Assembly: GCA_025558095.1 (NCBI GenBank)
Contig: JAIVFI010000004.1
Coordinates: 893,335 to 957,334 of the forward strand
Direction: 5' to 3'
DNA from: Hyaloraphidium curvatum
Taxonomy: Eukaryota > Monoblepharomycota > Hyaloraphidiomycetes > Hyaloraphidiales > Hyaloraphidiaceae
Length of the DNA stretch: 64,000 nt
The notes under the pieces were generated by a model, which saw only the letters and a list, made by a program, of their open reading frames with translations, did not search any database and had not been told where the DNA came from. Shown in pieces: positions 23,324 to 33,829 of the stretch. Within the stretch, counting starts at the first letter, position 1, and each line of letters opens with the position of its first letter. The translations under genes were made by a program, and so were the position numbers.

Positions 23324-26004
23324 ATGCGGGGACGCGTTTTCGCGCTGCTCTGCGCGGCGCTGCTCGCGCTCGTGCTGTTGGGGCGCCGGCCGGCGCGGCG
23401 GAGAGGAGGCCGAGGGTGGGGAACGCGCCGACGGTCGGCACCGGGCGGAACCGAAACCGTCCCGCAAACAACCCCGCGCCCAAGGACAAGGAGAAGGAGG
23501 AGGAGGGCGATGGCGGCGAAGGGGGCGAGGAGGTGGAGGAGAAGAAGCCGGCCCCGAAGCCGAAGCCGAACAGGAATCGGAATCCGAAGGACAAGGAGAA
23601 GGAGGACGAGACCCCGCCGCCGACCACCGGCCGGAACAACGGGGGATCCAACAACAACAACAACAACAACGGCGGGGGCCAAGGCGGTCGCGTGGTCAAC
23701 GGCAAGGGCCGGGTCATCGCAGGTGCGGGAAAGCAGCACGGGATCCCGCAATTCCGGAGCCAGTTCATCAAGCAAAACGACGTCAAGATCCTGAAGACCG
23801 GTGCGTCCTCCGCGGTCGCGGGGCACGGCGGCCGGGGGGACTGACCGTCCCTTTATCGGGCAGACCTCCTGGACGTCACCAAATGGAACCTGAACGAGAT
23901 TGCAAGGGGTGGCCAGGGCGTTGTCTCCATCGCCACTCTCCTGGCCGATCCCAAGAAGAGCGTTGTGGTCAAAACCGAGCTCCTGCCGCGACTCAATGCC
24001 GGCGCTGGGCGGGAGGAAACGCAGCAATTCAACACGGAAGACCGCGTCATGGCCGACGTTTGCGGCCTACCCTTCATCGTCCACTGGCTCGGATCGAGGG
24101 CTTCCGACTTCCAGAGGCAGGTCAGTCGCGCTCTCGGCTGTGGCCCGAAACGCCGGACTCAAGCGCGGACCGGCGCCAGATACCCGGCCAAATGTTCCTC
24201 ACCAGAGCCGAGGGCAACCTGGAGAACTTGGTCCTTGCAAAGGGCGGCATTCGCACCCCCTTGAGCCCCAAACGGCACAAGTCGCGCCTTCTTGTCGCCC
24301 AGATGATTGTGGCGTTGGACGTTTTCCACTCGAAAGGATACGTGGGTGGTGTGGCCACCACGCGACCTCGGACGGCGCTCACCATACATCCCTACTAGAT
24401 CCACCGCGACATCAAGCTCGGCAACTACCTCATCGGCGAGGACGGCAACGTGCGCCTCACGGACTTTGGCCTCGCGATCAAGGACGACCCCACGCTCATC
24501 ATGAAGGACGCCCTGGGGTCCACCGCCGTGATCTTCAAGCGGAAGAAGAAGAACAGCGAGGAGTACAGCATCGACACGTTCGAGGAGCCAGCCGAGGCCA
24601 ACCCGCTCTGGATGGACGCCGCCATGTACCGCGCGCCCGAGATGTACTTTTCTAAGGAGGTGTCCGCCTACTTTTCGAACATGCTCGGACCCACGGTGTA
24701 CGCTCGTTTGGACGGGATCCGGGCCAGGGCCGCGAAGGACAAGAAGTACAACGAAAAGATCCTCGCCGACGACCGGACCTACTGGGATCAGGAGTACACG
24801 AACTGGATCTTGGTCAAGGAGAAGGGGCGTTTGGATCTGGCGAGGGACCAGTTCCGCAAATTCGCATCCCGCTTCACCTACGGCAAGTGCTCAGACTTCT
24901 ATGCGCTAGGACTCAGCATCTACGAGTGGGTGTCGCCTCTCGTCGCAGAGTCTCATTGCTGACCTCTCCGGCGGTTGTGCGACCAATTGCTTTATTGCGC
25001 AGTCTCTTCACGGCCATGGCAGCGCAAGGGAAAGTCGGCCATCCCTTCCCGCATATTGGCATAGATGCAGACCTGAACATGGTGCCGGACGACACCTACT
25101 TCAAGCAGTACGTCGTGAACGACCCCAAGGCGCAGCAGCAGACGTGGCAGCTCATCTCGGCGATGATCCAGGCCGACCCGGCCCAGAGGTGGGTCCGCAC
25201 CGGTGTTTCGAAGCTCGCACTGAACGTTTAAACCCCGTTCAGGACGTGCGACGCGATGAAGCTGCTCGAGCTGCCCTTCTTCACCAGCAAAGGTCTCGTA
25301 CCGGCGACTCCGATGATGTCGGACTATGTCTAATCCCCAGCATCAGGTATATATTACGACGAGGTTCTACAGATGGGAATGAAATCCGCGCTCGCGGACA
25401 ACGACGAGCTGGTGGTGGGTGTCGCGCCCGCATCCGGCGCGATCTGGGCGCCGACTCCCCGCCCGCACAGCCCCATGCCATCCCCCGCAGGGCCCCTCCC
25501 GCCAAGGTGAACTGGGCCTTTGCCGACAAGACCAAGTTTGCGGACAGGAACCGCATCAAGGTCCTCTCCCCGGATTGGGCCAACAACCCCCTCCGTGCCA
25601 ACGCCAGGGGTCCGCTCACGTGGGTTGCCCCCGTCGACGCTCAGTGCAAACGCCTGCTGACCTCCGCGGACAGCGACCGCAACCCTCTGGCTCCCAAGGA
25701 TCCCAACACGAAGGAGGCGCCCGACGTGCCCCCGCTCCCGGAGCTGGACCCCACCGTCGTCACGGACGTCGAGAAGAAGGTGCCGGCGCTGAGGGCGATC
25801 CGTCTTTCGCAGTCGGGCGGGAAAGCTCCCGGCCAAGGAGGATCCAGCGAAGATGGCGAGGGCACTGACGAGGAGGGCACTGTCGAGGAAGGTACCAGCG
25901 AGGAGGGGAGCGGGGATGGCAGCAACGACGGCACTGTGGACGGAGGCGACGTGGAATCCGAGGGGTCGGAGGACGGCAGCGACACCGGGGTCGAGGACTT
26001 CTAG
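23324..26004 (+). CDS. Protein kinase with N-terminal signal-like segment and acidic tail
   Basis: ATG 23324 starts a hydrophobic signal-like segment, but it is out of frame with the following low-complexity Lys/Pro/Asn region; one base added in the G-run at 23380-23383 would join them. The kinase domain is clear: RGGQGVVSIATLL (glycine loop), VVVKTE (Lys), IHRDIKLGNYLI (catalytic loop), LTDFGLAI (DFG), MYRAPEMYF (APE), with a long Lys/Glu-rich insert between DFG and APE. It ends in a Ser/Glu/Asp-rich tail at TAG 26002-26004. At least six introns are needed, several with GTGGGT or GTGCGT donors (e.g. after LKT near 23800, after SKGY near 24343, and in MIQADPAQR near 25192). All catalytic motifs are intact. 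A signal peptide would put it in the secretory pathway; otherwise it is cytosolic. Confidence 0.75.
23650..23670 (+). repeat. AAC triplet repeat encoding polyasparagine
   Basis: Seven AAC codons in a row encode a run of asparagines in the disordered N-terminal region of the kinase gene. It is a coding microsatellite. Confidence 0.85.
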
Positions 26005-26008
26005 AACT

Positions 26009-26616
26009 TCACTCCATCCCCCACCCCTGGTTCCCCTTCCACACGTTGCCCACGACCTTGGGCTCCTCCTTGAGCTTCTCGCCGCATCCGCCGCAGCTCG
26101 CCTTGCCCGATTCGACGCTCTCCCTCCACCCCTTCCTGCCCACACCTCTGGCGACCCACGGGGCCAGCGCCAGCGGCTTCCACACGGCGAAGAGGAGCGC
26201 GGAGGAGACGATGGCGGCGGGGAGGGGGATGTGGTGAGGAGGGAGATTGTCGGCGCCGCAGCTTGCGTGGGACAATCGTCAACATCGGGTGCACCGGGCC
26301 GGGGGCGACTATGCGGACGGTACCTTCCGCAGTGGACGGCGGTCCTGGTGCTTCCGATGCACGCCTCGTGCGCGCGGGAAATGGGGTCGCGGCGGTCCGT
26401 GTTTGCCACGACAACGTTGCGCGGCTGCTGGACGTTGCCGTGCGGCTGAACGTCGCCGCCGTTGGGGAACCAGCTAGGGTAGGCCGAGGGCGGGTATGGG
26501 TACGGCCAGGGCTGCTGGTAGCCGGGGTGGGCGGGGTGCTGCTGCGGGGGGAACGGGGCTTGGGGGGCCGGGGAGGCGTCGCCGGGCTTGGTTTCGGTCG
26601 GGGGGATGAGAGACAT
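26009..26616 (-). CDS. LITAF-like zinc-ribbon membrane-associated protein
   Basis: ATG 26616 opens a Pro/Gln/Tyr-rich N-terminal region (PYPYPPSAYPSW). Removing intron 26262-26323 (GTACCG...CGCAAG) joins HCG to SCGADN, forming a CxxC knuckle. A hydrophobic stretch (AAIVSSALLFAVWKPLALAPW) follows and then a second knuckle, CGGCGEKL, just before the end. CxxC-hydrophobic-CxxC after a Pro-rich tail is the layout of LITAF proteins, which bind zinc and sit on endosomal membranes. The match is by layout, not by full sequence. The stop at 26009-26011 is only 4 bases from the kinase stop at 26004, so the two convergent transcripts must overlap. About 182 residues. Confidence 0.5.
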
Positions 26617-26974
26617 CTCTGGCTGATGATTGATGTTGGTTTCGATGCGATGATGGATCGAAGGAGGCAACGAGGCGTCCTTTTGTCCCCTGTGGAGCTC
26701 AGCAAGCCCGTTGCGTTGCCGGGATTCGGGACGGGTGGAGGAATGTTTGGATGCGCAAGCGGGGGACGGGGGTCACACCCGGCCTTCCCCGGCCTTGCGT
26801 GGTCTGGACGAGATGGCTGATCCATCGATGACAGTGGCAAAGACGGCAAACAGATTTGTTGGAAGGGGTACCTTGGCCAGCTTTAGGAATGCTCTTGTGC
26901 GAGGGAATGGACTGGGCTGCTGGGCTACCTTCCCTCCAAGGGAATGGGCGATCGCATTGGCCGCCATCGGCGCC
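26617..26974. other. Intergenic, divergent promoters
   Basis: About 360 bases between the LITAF-like gene (minus) and the glycosyltransferase (plus). It should serve both promoters; no clear motif was seen. Confidence 0.35.
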
Positions 26975-29415
26975 ATGCCTTTCCGCTTCCGCGCCCTGCT
27001 GCGGCTCCTGCTACCGTTCGCGGTGGTAATTGCGGGCTTCTATTTATTTGGGGGCGGCGGCGGGGCACCATTGCCGGCGGAAGAGGCCGCTGCGGGCCCG
27101 GGCGGGACCATTTCGCGACGCGACGCGGACGCCCCGGCTGTCCCTCGGGAGGAGGTCGCTGCGGGCGGTCAGTCGCCTGGGAAAAGACTGTGGACGTTCC
27201 GGGACGCGGACGAGGACGGGGACGATCCGGACGGAAAGCAGGACGCGGGGCGAAAAACCGGGGAGCGGTCGGACGCGTCTGCGGGGCAGAAGGAGGACGT
27301 TAAGGCACCTCCAGGGCCCGGTTTGGACCAAGACACGGGAAACGACATTCGTGTTGATCAATATTCGCGGGATTCAGTGTCTGTTGGCGCTGAGGAGGGC
27401 GGGCCGGACTCGGGAAGGGAAACCGGGGCGGACGCGCGCGAGAACCCCGCCGTGCCCGGCGACAGCTCGGAGCGGACACCGGAAGATGAGCCGCAGGAGC
27501 CGGCGAATGAGTCGGAGGAGGAGCCGGCGCCTCCAGCCCCCCCTCCGCCCCGCGACGCAACTCTCCCCCCTGCCCGTCGGCCGCACCGGCCCAACCAGGC
27601 CCCGCTCGAAGACTCCCCTCCCCCGAAGAACTGCCGCTTCCCCCACATCGCCGTGGCCATCAAGACCGGCCGCGGCGTCGCGCACCGCCGCCTGCCCCCC
27701 GCGTTGTCGACCTACGCCTCGGAGCTCTGCAACGTGATGCTGGTGACCGACGCGCTAGGCGAGTACAACGCCTCGGAGCTGGACCCACGCTACGCAGGCT
27801 CGGATTTCTACGACGCCGACGGGCCCAGCATCACCATGCTCGGCACGGGGGTGAAGGACTTCGTGGCGGTGGTCGGGGGGCGGACCTACCGCGCCCGCGA
27901 CGTCATCGGCGCCATCTACTCCAAGGCCGAGCCCGACGCGGCCGACCCCGACGCCGACCCCATGCTCGTCGCCAAGATGCGCATCTTCCACAAGGACCGG
28001 TGGGAAGCCGGCGCGTTCGACCGGGCGAAGGCCCGCGCGGACGACCTGGCAAAGGCCTACGCCGACGCGCGCAAGGAGGAGCGGAAGAAGGAGCGGCTGG
28101 GGCAGAACAAGCGCCGCCGGCGGCTGCGCAAGAGGGGTGAGGGCGGTACACGCGAGGGCTGGGCGCGCGACGCGGACAAGTTCATCCCCGCCATTGCCGA
28201 GATGTGGAACCGCTTCCCGGACGCGAGGTGGTACTTTCTCTTCGACGACGACTCGTACGGCTTCGTGCCGGCCATCTACCACCACATGGTGACCTTCATG
28301 CCGTGGGCGGAGCCGCACTACGTGGGCAAGGCGATGCTGTTTTCGGGGTGCCATTGGGAGCCGCGGCAGGCGGGCGAGGAAGTGCTCGGGTTCGCGTCGG
28401 CAGCCGGGATACTGATCTCCAGGGGGGCGATGCTGCGGGGGATGCCGTACGTGCAGGCCGCGGAGGAGAAGACAAAGACGTGCTGGGCGGGGGACGCGAG
28501 GGTGGCCATGTGGTTGGTTGCTCCATGGGTTTCGCCAGTTCTGGGCTGACGAGTCTTCTGGGGACCAGGTTCTATGACGCCGGGTTCCGGCTCGACTGGC
28601 CGGGCGAGATCACGGGCCGCATGCACGTCGGCCCGCAGACGATGTGGCACTCTTTCGGCCGCGCTTGCGACCCCGTGCTGGTGTACCACCTCATGCCGCC
28701 GGCCAAGTACGAGGCGATCTGGGCGGTGCAGCGCTCCCCCGGCTCGGCGGGCGGCTTCGTGACCAACGCGGACATGTGGCACATCTTCCACGACCCCAAG
28801 GAGGACGGCGAGCTGGCGGAGCTCGAGGGCGGGTTCGAGTGGGACACGAACCGCGGGGACATGGACTTCCTCGCGCTATCCAAGCATCCGCCGGGAACGA
28901 CCGAGGCTGCGTACGTGGAGATGGCCGACGCCAAGCTGCAGGAGGTCCTCGACATCTCGCACCCGCCGCCGCACCTGAAGAAGGCGCTCGTCGCCATCCG
29001 CGCCATGGGGAAGCGGTCACTCGCCCCGGGCTCGTCGAACCGCACCCGGATCGCGCTCGCCCTGCGGTGCCTGACCGCGTGCCACGCGATGGCCGGCGTG
29101 CGCGACTTCCCGCAGGCCGTCGCAGACCCCAAGCAGCCCATTGCCACGTCCGACAACCGCACCGGGACCCCGTGGAACACGCTCGGCAACAGATCCCCGG
29201 CGTTCGGACCGTGCATCATGTGGACGCTCAATCCCGAGAACAGGTGCTTCCTCAAGTCGGGGTTCTCGGCGGCGCCGCTGGGCGGGGCGCCGGGCCACGT
29301 GTCGGGGATCGTGGGGGGCGCCAAGGCGCGGTACGAGGCGATGGCGAGGAAGGGGGCGGCGGGGGAGAAGTGCGGGTGGGGGGTCGGGAGGTCCGCAACC
29401 TGGGACAGGGATTGA
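26975..29415 (+). CDS. Type II membrane glycosyltransferase, fringe-like (GT31-type)
   Basis: ATG 26975 is followed by a single signal anchor (LLLPFAVVIAGFYLF, about residues 10-25), then about 190 residues of acidic/Pro-rich stem. The catalytic region contains FPHIAVAIKTG, a DDD metal-binding motif in WYFLFDDDSYGFVPAI, then HYVGKAMLFSG and GFASAAGILISRGAM, as in fringe-like glycosyltransferases of fungi. One intron, 28513-28568, interrupts a Trp codon and leads to FYDAGFRLDWPGEI. The protein ends at TGA 29413-29415; total about 794 residues. Such enzymes act in the Golgi lumen and add a sugar to a glycan; donor and acceptor are not evident. The upstream extension of the frame is not used because this ATG precedes the anchor. 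Confidence 0.75.
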
Positions 29416-29742
29416 TCGGGTCCGCGGGGGCGGAGGACTGGTTTACTGCGCACTTCTCATGCGCGATGAGGCTTGCGGCGATCGAATCGAGGCGTATCCG
29501 AGGACATCGCAGCGAGCCATCAGGCGATCGCGTCAGTTCGAACACAATGACGGCTAGTGCACCTCCTGGCTCGCATACCGGTGCCGAACTTGCAGCTTGT
29601 CGGGGTCGGGGAGGGGGTGGGGAATGGCGCGGCATGGCGCGGCGGATCGGTCGAACAGTTTCCGCGTTCCGTCTCGAAGTCAACCAACACCCCGCGAATC
29701 GCCGCCCAACGGAGCGCCCGATCCCGCTCCATCCCTCGGAAA
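29416..29742. other. Intergenic, no gene seen
   Basis: About 330 bases between two plus-strand genes, presumably a terminator followed by the MFS gene promoter. Nothing recognisable. Confidence 0.35.
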
Positions 29743-31573
29743 TGACGTCTTTGGAACTTGCGAACGGCGGCGCCGGGTCGGCGGACCCGCAGGCGCCGTC
29801 TCCCGCGCCCGGCGCAGCGCCCGCTGCCCCTGCGCAGGACGCCCTCGCGGGCGGATCCCCGGCCGCCGCACCGCCACCGAACCCCTCGAACGGGCATGTT
29901 GACTATAATATCGCTGCGAACGGGGCGCCGTTGCAGGACTCGGGGAACGATGTCGTTGCGGCAGCGGCCACTCCGCCCCCGCCGAAAAAGGAGCTCTTCA
30001 TCTCGTCGGACCCTGACTCGTGGATGTACAAGGTCGCCCACTCGCCGAGTTTTGCGGTCGCCGTAGTGGCCGCCGCCGTGGCCGTGGACACGCTGGTGTA
30101 CTCGATCGTGATACCGCTGCTGCCCTTCATCTTCGAGCGTCTGGGATACCCCATCGACACCTCGGACGGCAAGGGCTCGTCGGCACTCATCGGCGTGCTC
30201 GTGGCCCTGTTCGGCGTCGGCATCCTCGTCTCGTCGCCGGTGTACGGCTGGGTCTCGGACCGCTACAGGAACCGCAAGTGGCCCATGGTCGCCGGCCTGG
30301 CCGTGCAGCTCCTGGCCATCGTCATGTTCATGCTGGCCAACTCGCTCGGCCTGCTGTACTTTGCCCGCTTCCTGCAGGGCGTCGCCGGTGCCGCCATCTG
30401 GACCATCGGCCTTGCCTTTATCTCGGACCTGTTCCCGGCGCACGAGCTCGGAAGGGCCATGTCGACCGTGTTCCTGGGGTTGAACGTGGGCATGCTGATC
30501 GGGCCCGTGGTCGGCGGCATCCTGTTTGAACAATTAGGGTACTACGCGCCCTTCATCCTCAACATTGTGGCTATAGCTGTGGACATGTTCCTGCGACTGA
30601 TCGTCGCCGAGCCCGACCACACGCTCGACCGCGCTTCCCGCACGGGCTTCGGCACCACCGCCCGCGCCGACCCCGCCCAGACCGCCGCCATCGCCGCCGC
30701 CGTCGAGGCCGCCGATTCCTCCCCGCTCCCCTCGGAGCCGCCGGAGCGCACGCTGCACCGCACCAAGCTCAACTGGACCGTCCTCCGCACGCCCAACCCG
30801 ACCTTCTGGCAGCTCTGCGCCGACCCCTGCGTGATGATCATGTGCTGGCTCGTGACCGTCGCCGGGATCGGGATCGGATCGATCGAGGCGGTGATACCGC
30901 TGCACCTCGCCAACGAGCCGTTCGCGGCGAATTCGACCACCATCGGGCTGGTATTCCTCGCTTTCGTGATACCCAACTGCATCGGGGCCATTGTTTCGGG
31001 CTGGCTCAGGGACAGGTTCGGGAGCAAGTGGATCCTGTACGCCGGCCTGGTCATCTCGGCCGTAGCGGCGCCGCTGGTCGCCGTGCCGGGTAACTACGCA
31101 GGGTTCTGCGTGGCGCTCGCCGTGTACGGCTGGGCGAACGCCATGGCGACCGCGCCAGGGCTGCCGGAGCTGGCGCTGCTCGTGCCCGAGAGCGCCGCCG
31201 CAAAGGTGCGCTGGTCCCGCCCGGACGTCCGATTCCGTTCTGACTTGCCCCGCCCGCCCCCCGCCAGGTGTTTTCCATCTTCAACATCTTCTTTTCCTGC
31301 GGAGTCATCGTCGGCCCCCTCATCGGCGGCGCCCTGTACGGCGCCTCCTCCTTCCCCGGTCTCCCCGGCATGGGCAAGCTCATGGGCCCGATGCTGCTCG
31401 TGGCGGCGTTCAACGCCGTGTCGGTGCCGCTCATGGCGGGGTACTTCTGGCTCAAGAGGGAGCGGGACGAGGTGGAGGCGCAGGAGAGGTGGGAGGGGGA
31501 CATGGTCAAGGTGGAGGCCGGGGATGCAGTGACGGGAAAGAGCAATGCGGACGTCAAGGCCCAGGAAGTGTAG
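29743..31573 (+). CDS. Major facilitator superfamily transporter
   Basis: ATG 29743 begins an Ala/Pro-rich cytosolic N-terminus of about 90 residues, followed by twelve hydrophobic segments in two groups of six. Between TM2 and TM3 is SSPVYGWVSDRYRNRKW, matching the MFS loop motif G-x3-D-R-x-x-R-[RK]; TM5 contains GPVVGGILFEQLG, typical of drug:H+ antiporters and of vesicular amine transporter relatives. A central hydrophilic loop separates the halves. One intron, 31206-31267, joins PESAAAK to VFSIFNIFFS. It ends KAQEV at TAG 31571-31573, about 589 residues. Probably a proton-coupled efflux carrier; substrate unknown. Confidence 0.85.
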
Positions 31574-31988
31574 TGCTGATGAGAATGCTTCACGTGGTGA
31601 AGGATGCCAAAGCGATCGTCCGGCTGATCATCGGGATGATGCGACTGTCGGTGTTTTGAATACGTCGAACACGAGGTCAGGCCGCTCACGCACCGTGCAC
31701 CGTGCAGCGTCATTTATCACATTCTTCGTTGCGCAACGTCCACCCGCGTGGCTTTCAGAAACCGGGCGTGACCGGCGAGGCCGAAGCTCCGCCTCAGCCA
31801 TCCGGCACCGACAACCGCCCGCGTCCATTCCGCCGTCCGCCGCGGCCACGCCCTGAACCCGAATTCCGCCCGCATTCCACGTGAGTCTCGCGCGCGGGGG
31901 ACGCCGCGGCGCAGGCGGCCCGGGAACGCGTCGCCGATCCCCCCGCACTCCGCGGACGCTCACGAACCGCCCGCAGCAAACAAACAAA
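31574..31988. other. Intergenic, no gene seen
   Basis: About 415 bases between two plus-strand genes. The half nearest the next start is very GC-rich. No gene was recognised. Confidence 0.35.
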
Positions 31989-33716
31989 ATGCTCCGTGGT
32001 GGCCGCCGCGCCCCGCGCGCCATCGATGACAAGCGCTACAAGGTGCGATGCGGGGCGGGGCCTTCCCGGGGTTGTTCGCTGACGACACGGCGTCGCGCAC
32101 TCCCCGCACCTTGTCCCCCCTTGCACCAAAAGATGCGGCAGAGCCTGATCTCCATCGGGGACGATTTCTGGATCGAAAACATGCGGGGACAGAGAATGTG
32201 GGTTGCGCGGCTGGCCGCCGGCCGGGCTGACCTCTCCCACCAACGACGCAGGTTCCGGATCAACGGAAAGGTTCTCACCCTGGGTGAGCATGCCCGTCGG
32301 CCCGAAGCGTAACTCATGATCTGATCATTCGCACGTCCATCCTCGTTGCCAGCAAACACGCTCGTCTTCGAGACCCCCCGCGGCGACCCCCTCTGCCAGA
32401 TCCAGTCCCGCATCCTGACCATCCGCCGCACCATGGACATCGAGCGGTACAGATCCCACGGCCCGCCGTTCGCGACGGTCAAGAAGGACCTGATCAACCT
32501 CGTGCGGGACGAGTACGACGTGGACGTGGCGGGCAAGCCGCCGCTCAGGGTGAGGGGCAACATCTTGGACCACGAGTACAAGGTGCTGGGGCAGGGCGGC
32601 CGCACCGTGGCCGAGATTTCCAAGCGCTGGCTGGCCCTGGTGGACACCTACGTGATCGACATCGACGACGACAACGACGACTACGAGGATTGGTGGGCCG
32701 CTGCACCCCGCCGCCGAGAAGCCATCTCACCGGCCGTCCGGCCGTCCGGCCGTCCGACCAGGCTCATCCTCGCCATCTGCGTCGCCGTCGACCAGATGTC
32801 GCACGACAAGCGGGTCGACGAGACCCCCGGCGTGCACACCGTCAGCCAGGGCAACCACCTCGGCGGCGCCGTCGCCGCGGGCGTGGGGCAGGCGGTGGTC
32901 AACAACCCCGTCGCGGGGGCCGGTGGGCATCCCCTTTGCTGCACGCGGATCGAATCCATCTGACGGGCTCGTGCGGTCGGACAGTCGCCGTCGGGGCCGC
33001 AACGGGCAGCGTCACCGCCGGGATCGTCACCGCCGCGGTCGCCACCTCGGCCCAGCAGCAGCAGCAGCAGCAGCAGCAGGCGCCCCCCCAGCCGTACTAC
33101 CCTCCGCCTCCCAGGCCCCCTCCGGTCGCGCCTGTACCCGCGGCGCTTCCTCCGGGGTGGATCCAGCAGCAGGACCCTGCGAGCGGCGCCTGGTTTTTTG
33201 TCGACACCACGCGCGGCTTCACGACCTGGGTCGGTGCCGTCCGATCGAGGTCCGCTCACGCTGATCCCGTCTTCCCTTCATTATGCCGTGCAGGACGATC
33301 CCAGGACCGCAGCAGGTGGGTCCGCCCCCGCACCCCGTCTTCCTCCTCCGATCCGACCCGCCTCCCCGCAGTCGAAACCGGCCCCCTCCCCCCCGCCCCC
33401 GTCGCCCCTCCTCCGCAACCCGTGTACGCCCCGCCTCCCCCCGTCGCCGTTCCGCCCCCGCAGCAAACCTACGCCCCCGCCGCCCCGCCCCCGCAGCAGG
33501 CCTACGCGCCGCCCCCGGGCCCGCCGCCGAAGCAGAAACCGGGGCTTGTGGCGACGATCGCCAAGGGGGCGCTGGTGAACGCCGGTGGGTCCGGTCGCGG
33601 GCGCGCCGTCGCGGGTCTGTTGAACCACGACACCGATCGCAGCGTTGGGGGGCAAGGGAGGCGTCGGCGCGGCGCTGGTCACGGGGTCGGTGCTCAACGC
33701 CGCGCAGAGGAAATAG
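31989..33716 (+). CDS. LURP-one-related (LOR) domain protein with polyQ tract and WW domain
   Basis: ATG 31989 and about eight introns give a tubby/LOR-type barrel: SLISIGDDFWIEN, QRMFRINGKVLTL, NTLVFETPRGDPLCQI, SRILTIRRTMDIERYR, then VRGNILDHEYKVLG and LALVDTYVIDI, followed by LILAICVAVDQM, the usual C-terminal helix of LOR and scramblase-like proteins. The tail carries nine glutamines, a Pro/Tyr-rich stretch and a WW domain (LPPGWIQQQDPASGAWFFVD ... TTWDDP) restored by splicing at the Trp. It ends VLNAAQRK at TAG 33714-33716. LOR barrels bind membranes or act in signalling; WW domains bind PPxY. Several predicted donors are GTGGGT or GTGGGC. The combination of the two domains with polyQ is unusual. 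An 8-bp tandem repeat lies in the intron near 32731. Confidence 0.7.
32731..32757. repeat. Tandem GGCCGTCC repeat inside an intron
   Basis: Three near-perfect copies of an 8-base unit (GGCCGTCC) followed by the acceptor CAG of the predicted intron in the LOR/WW gene. It shortens or lengthens the intron in 8-base steps without changing the protein. Confidence 0.7.
33053..33079 (+). repeat. CAG repeat encoding nine glutamines
   Basis: Nine uninterrupted CAG codons in the LOR/WW gene, placed just before the Pro-rich region and the WW domain. Confidence 0.85.
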
Positions 33717-33829
33717 CGCGGCCGGACGACGGGATCGAGATGTACACTGGCGGCGATCTTGTATTTTCAACACGTCACATGGTACCGGATCGCGGTCCCG
33801 CTCCCAACACGCGCAAACGAGCGGCTGCC

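Noticed and set aside
23372-23403. 32-nt intron in the kinase gene
   Set aside because: It would restore the frame, but it is shorter than any other intron here and has no branch-like sequence; a missing G in the G-run is simpler.
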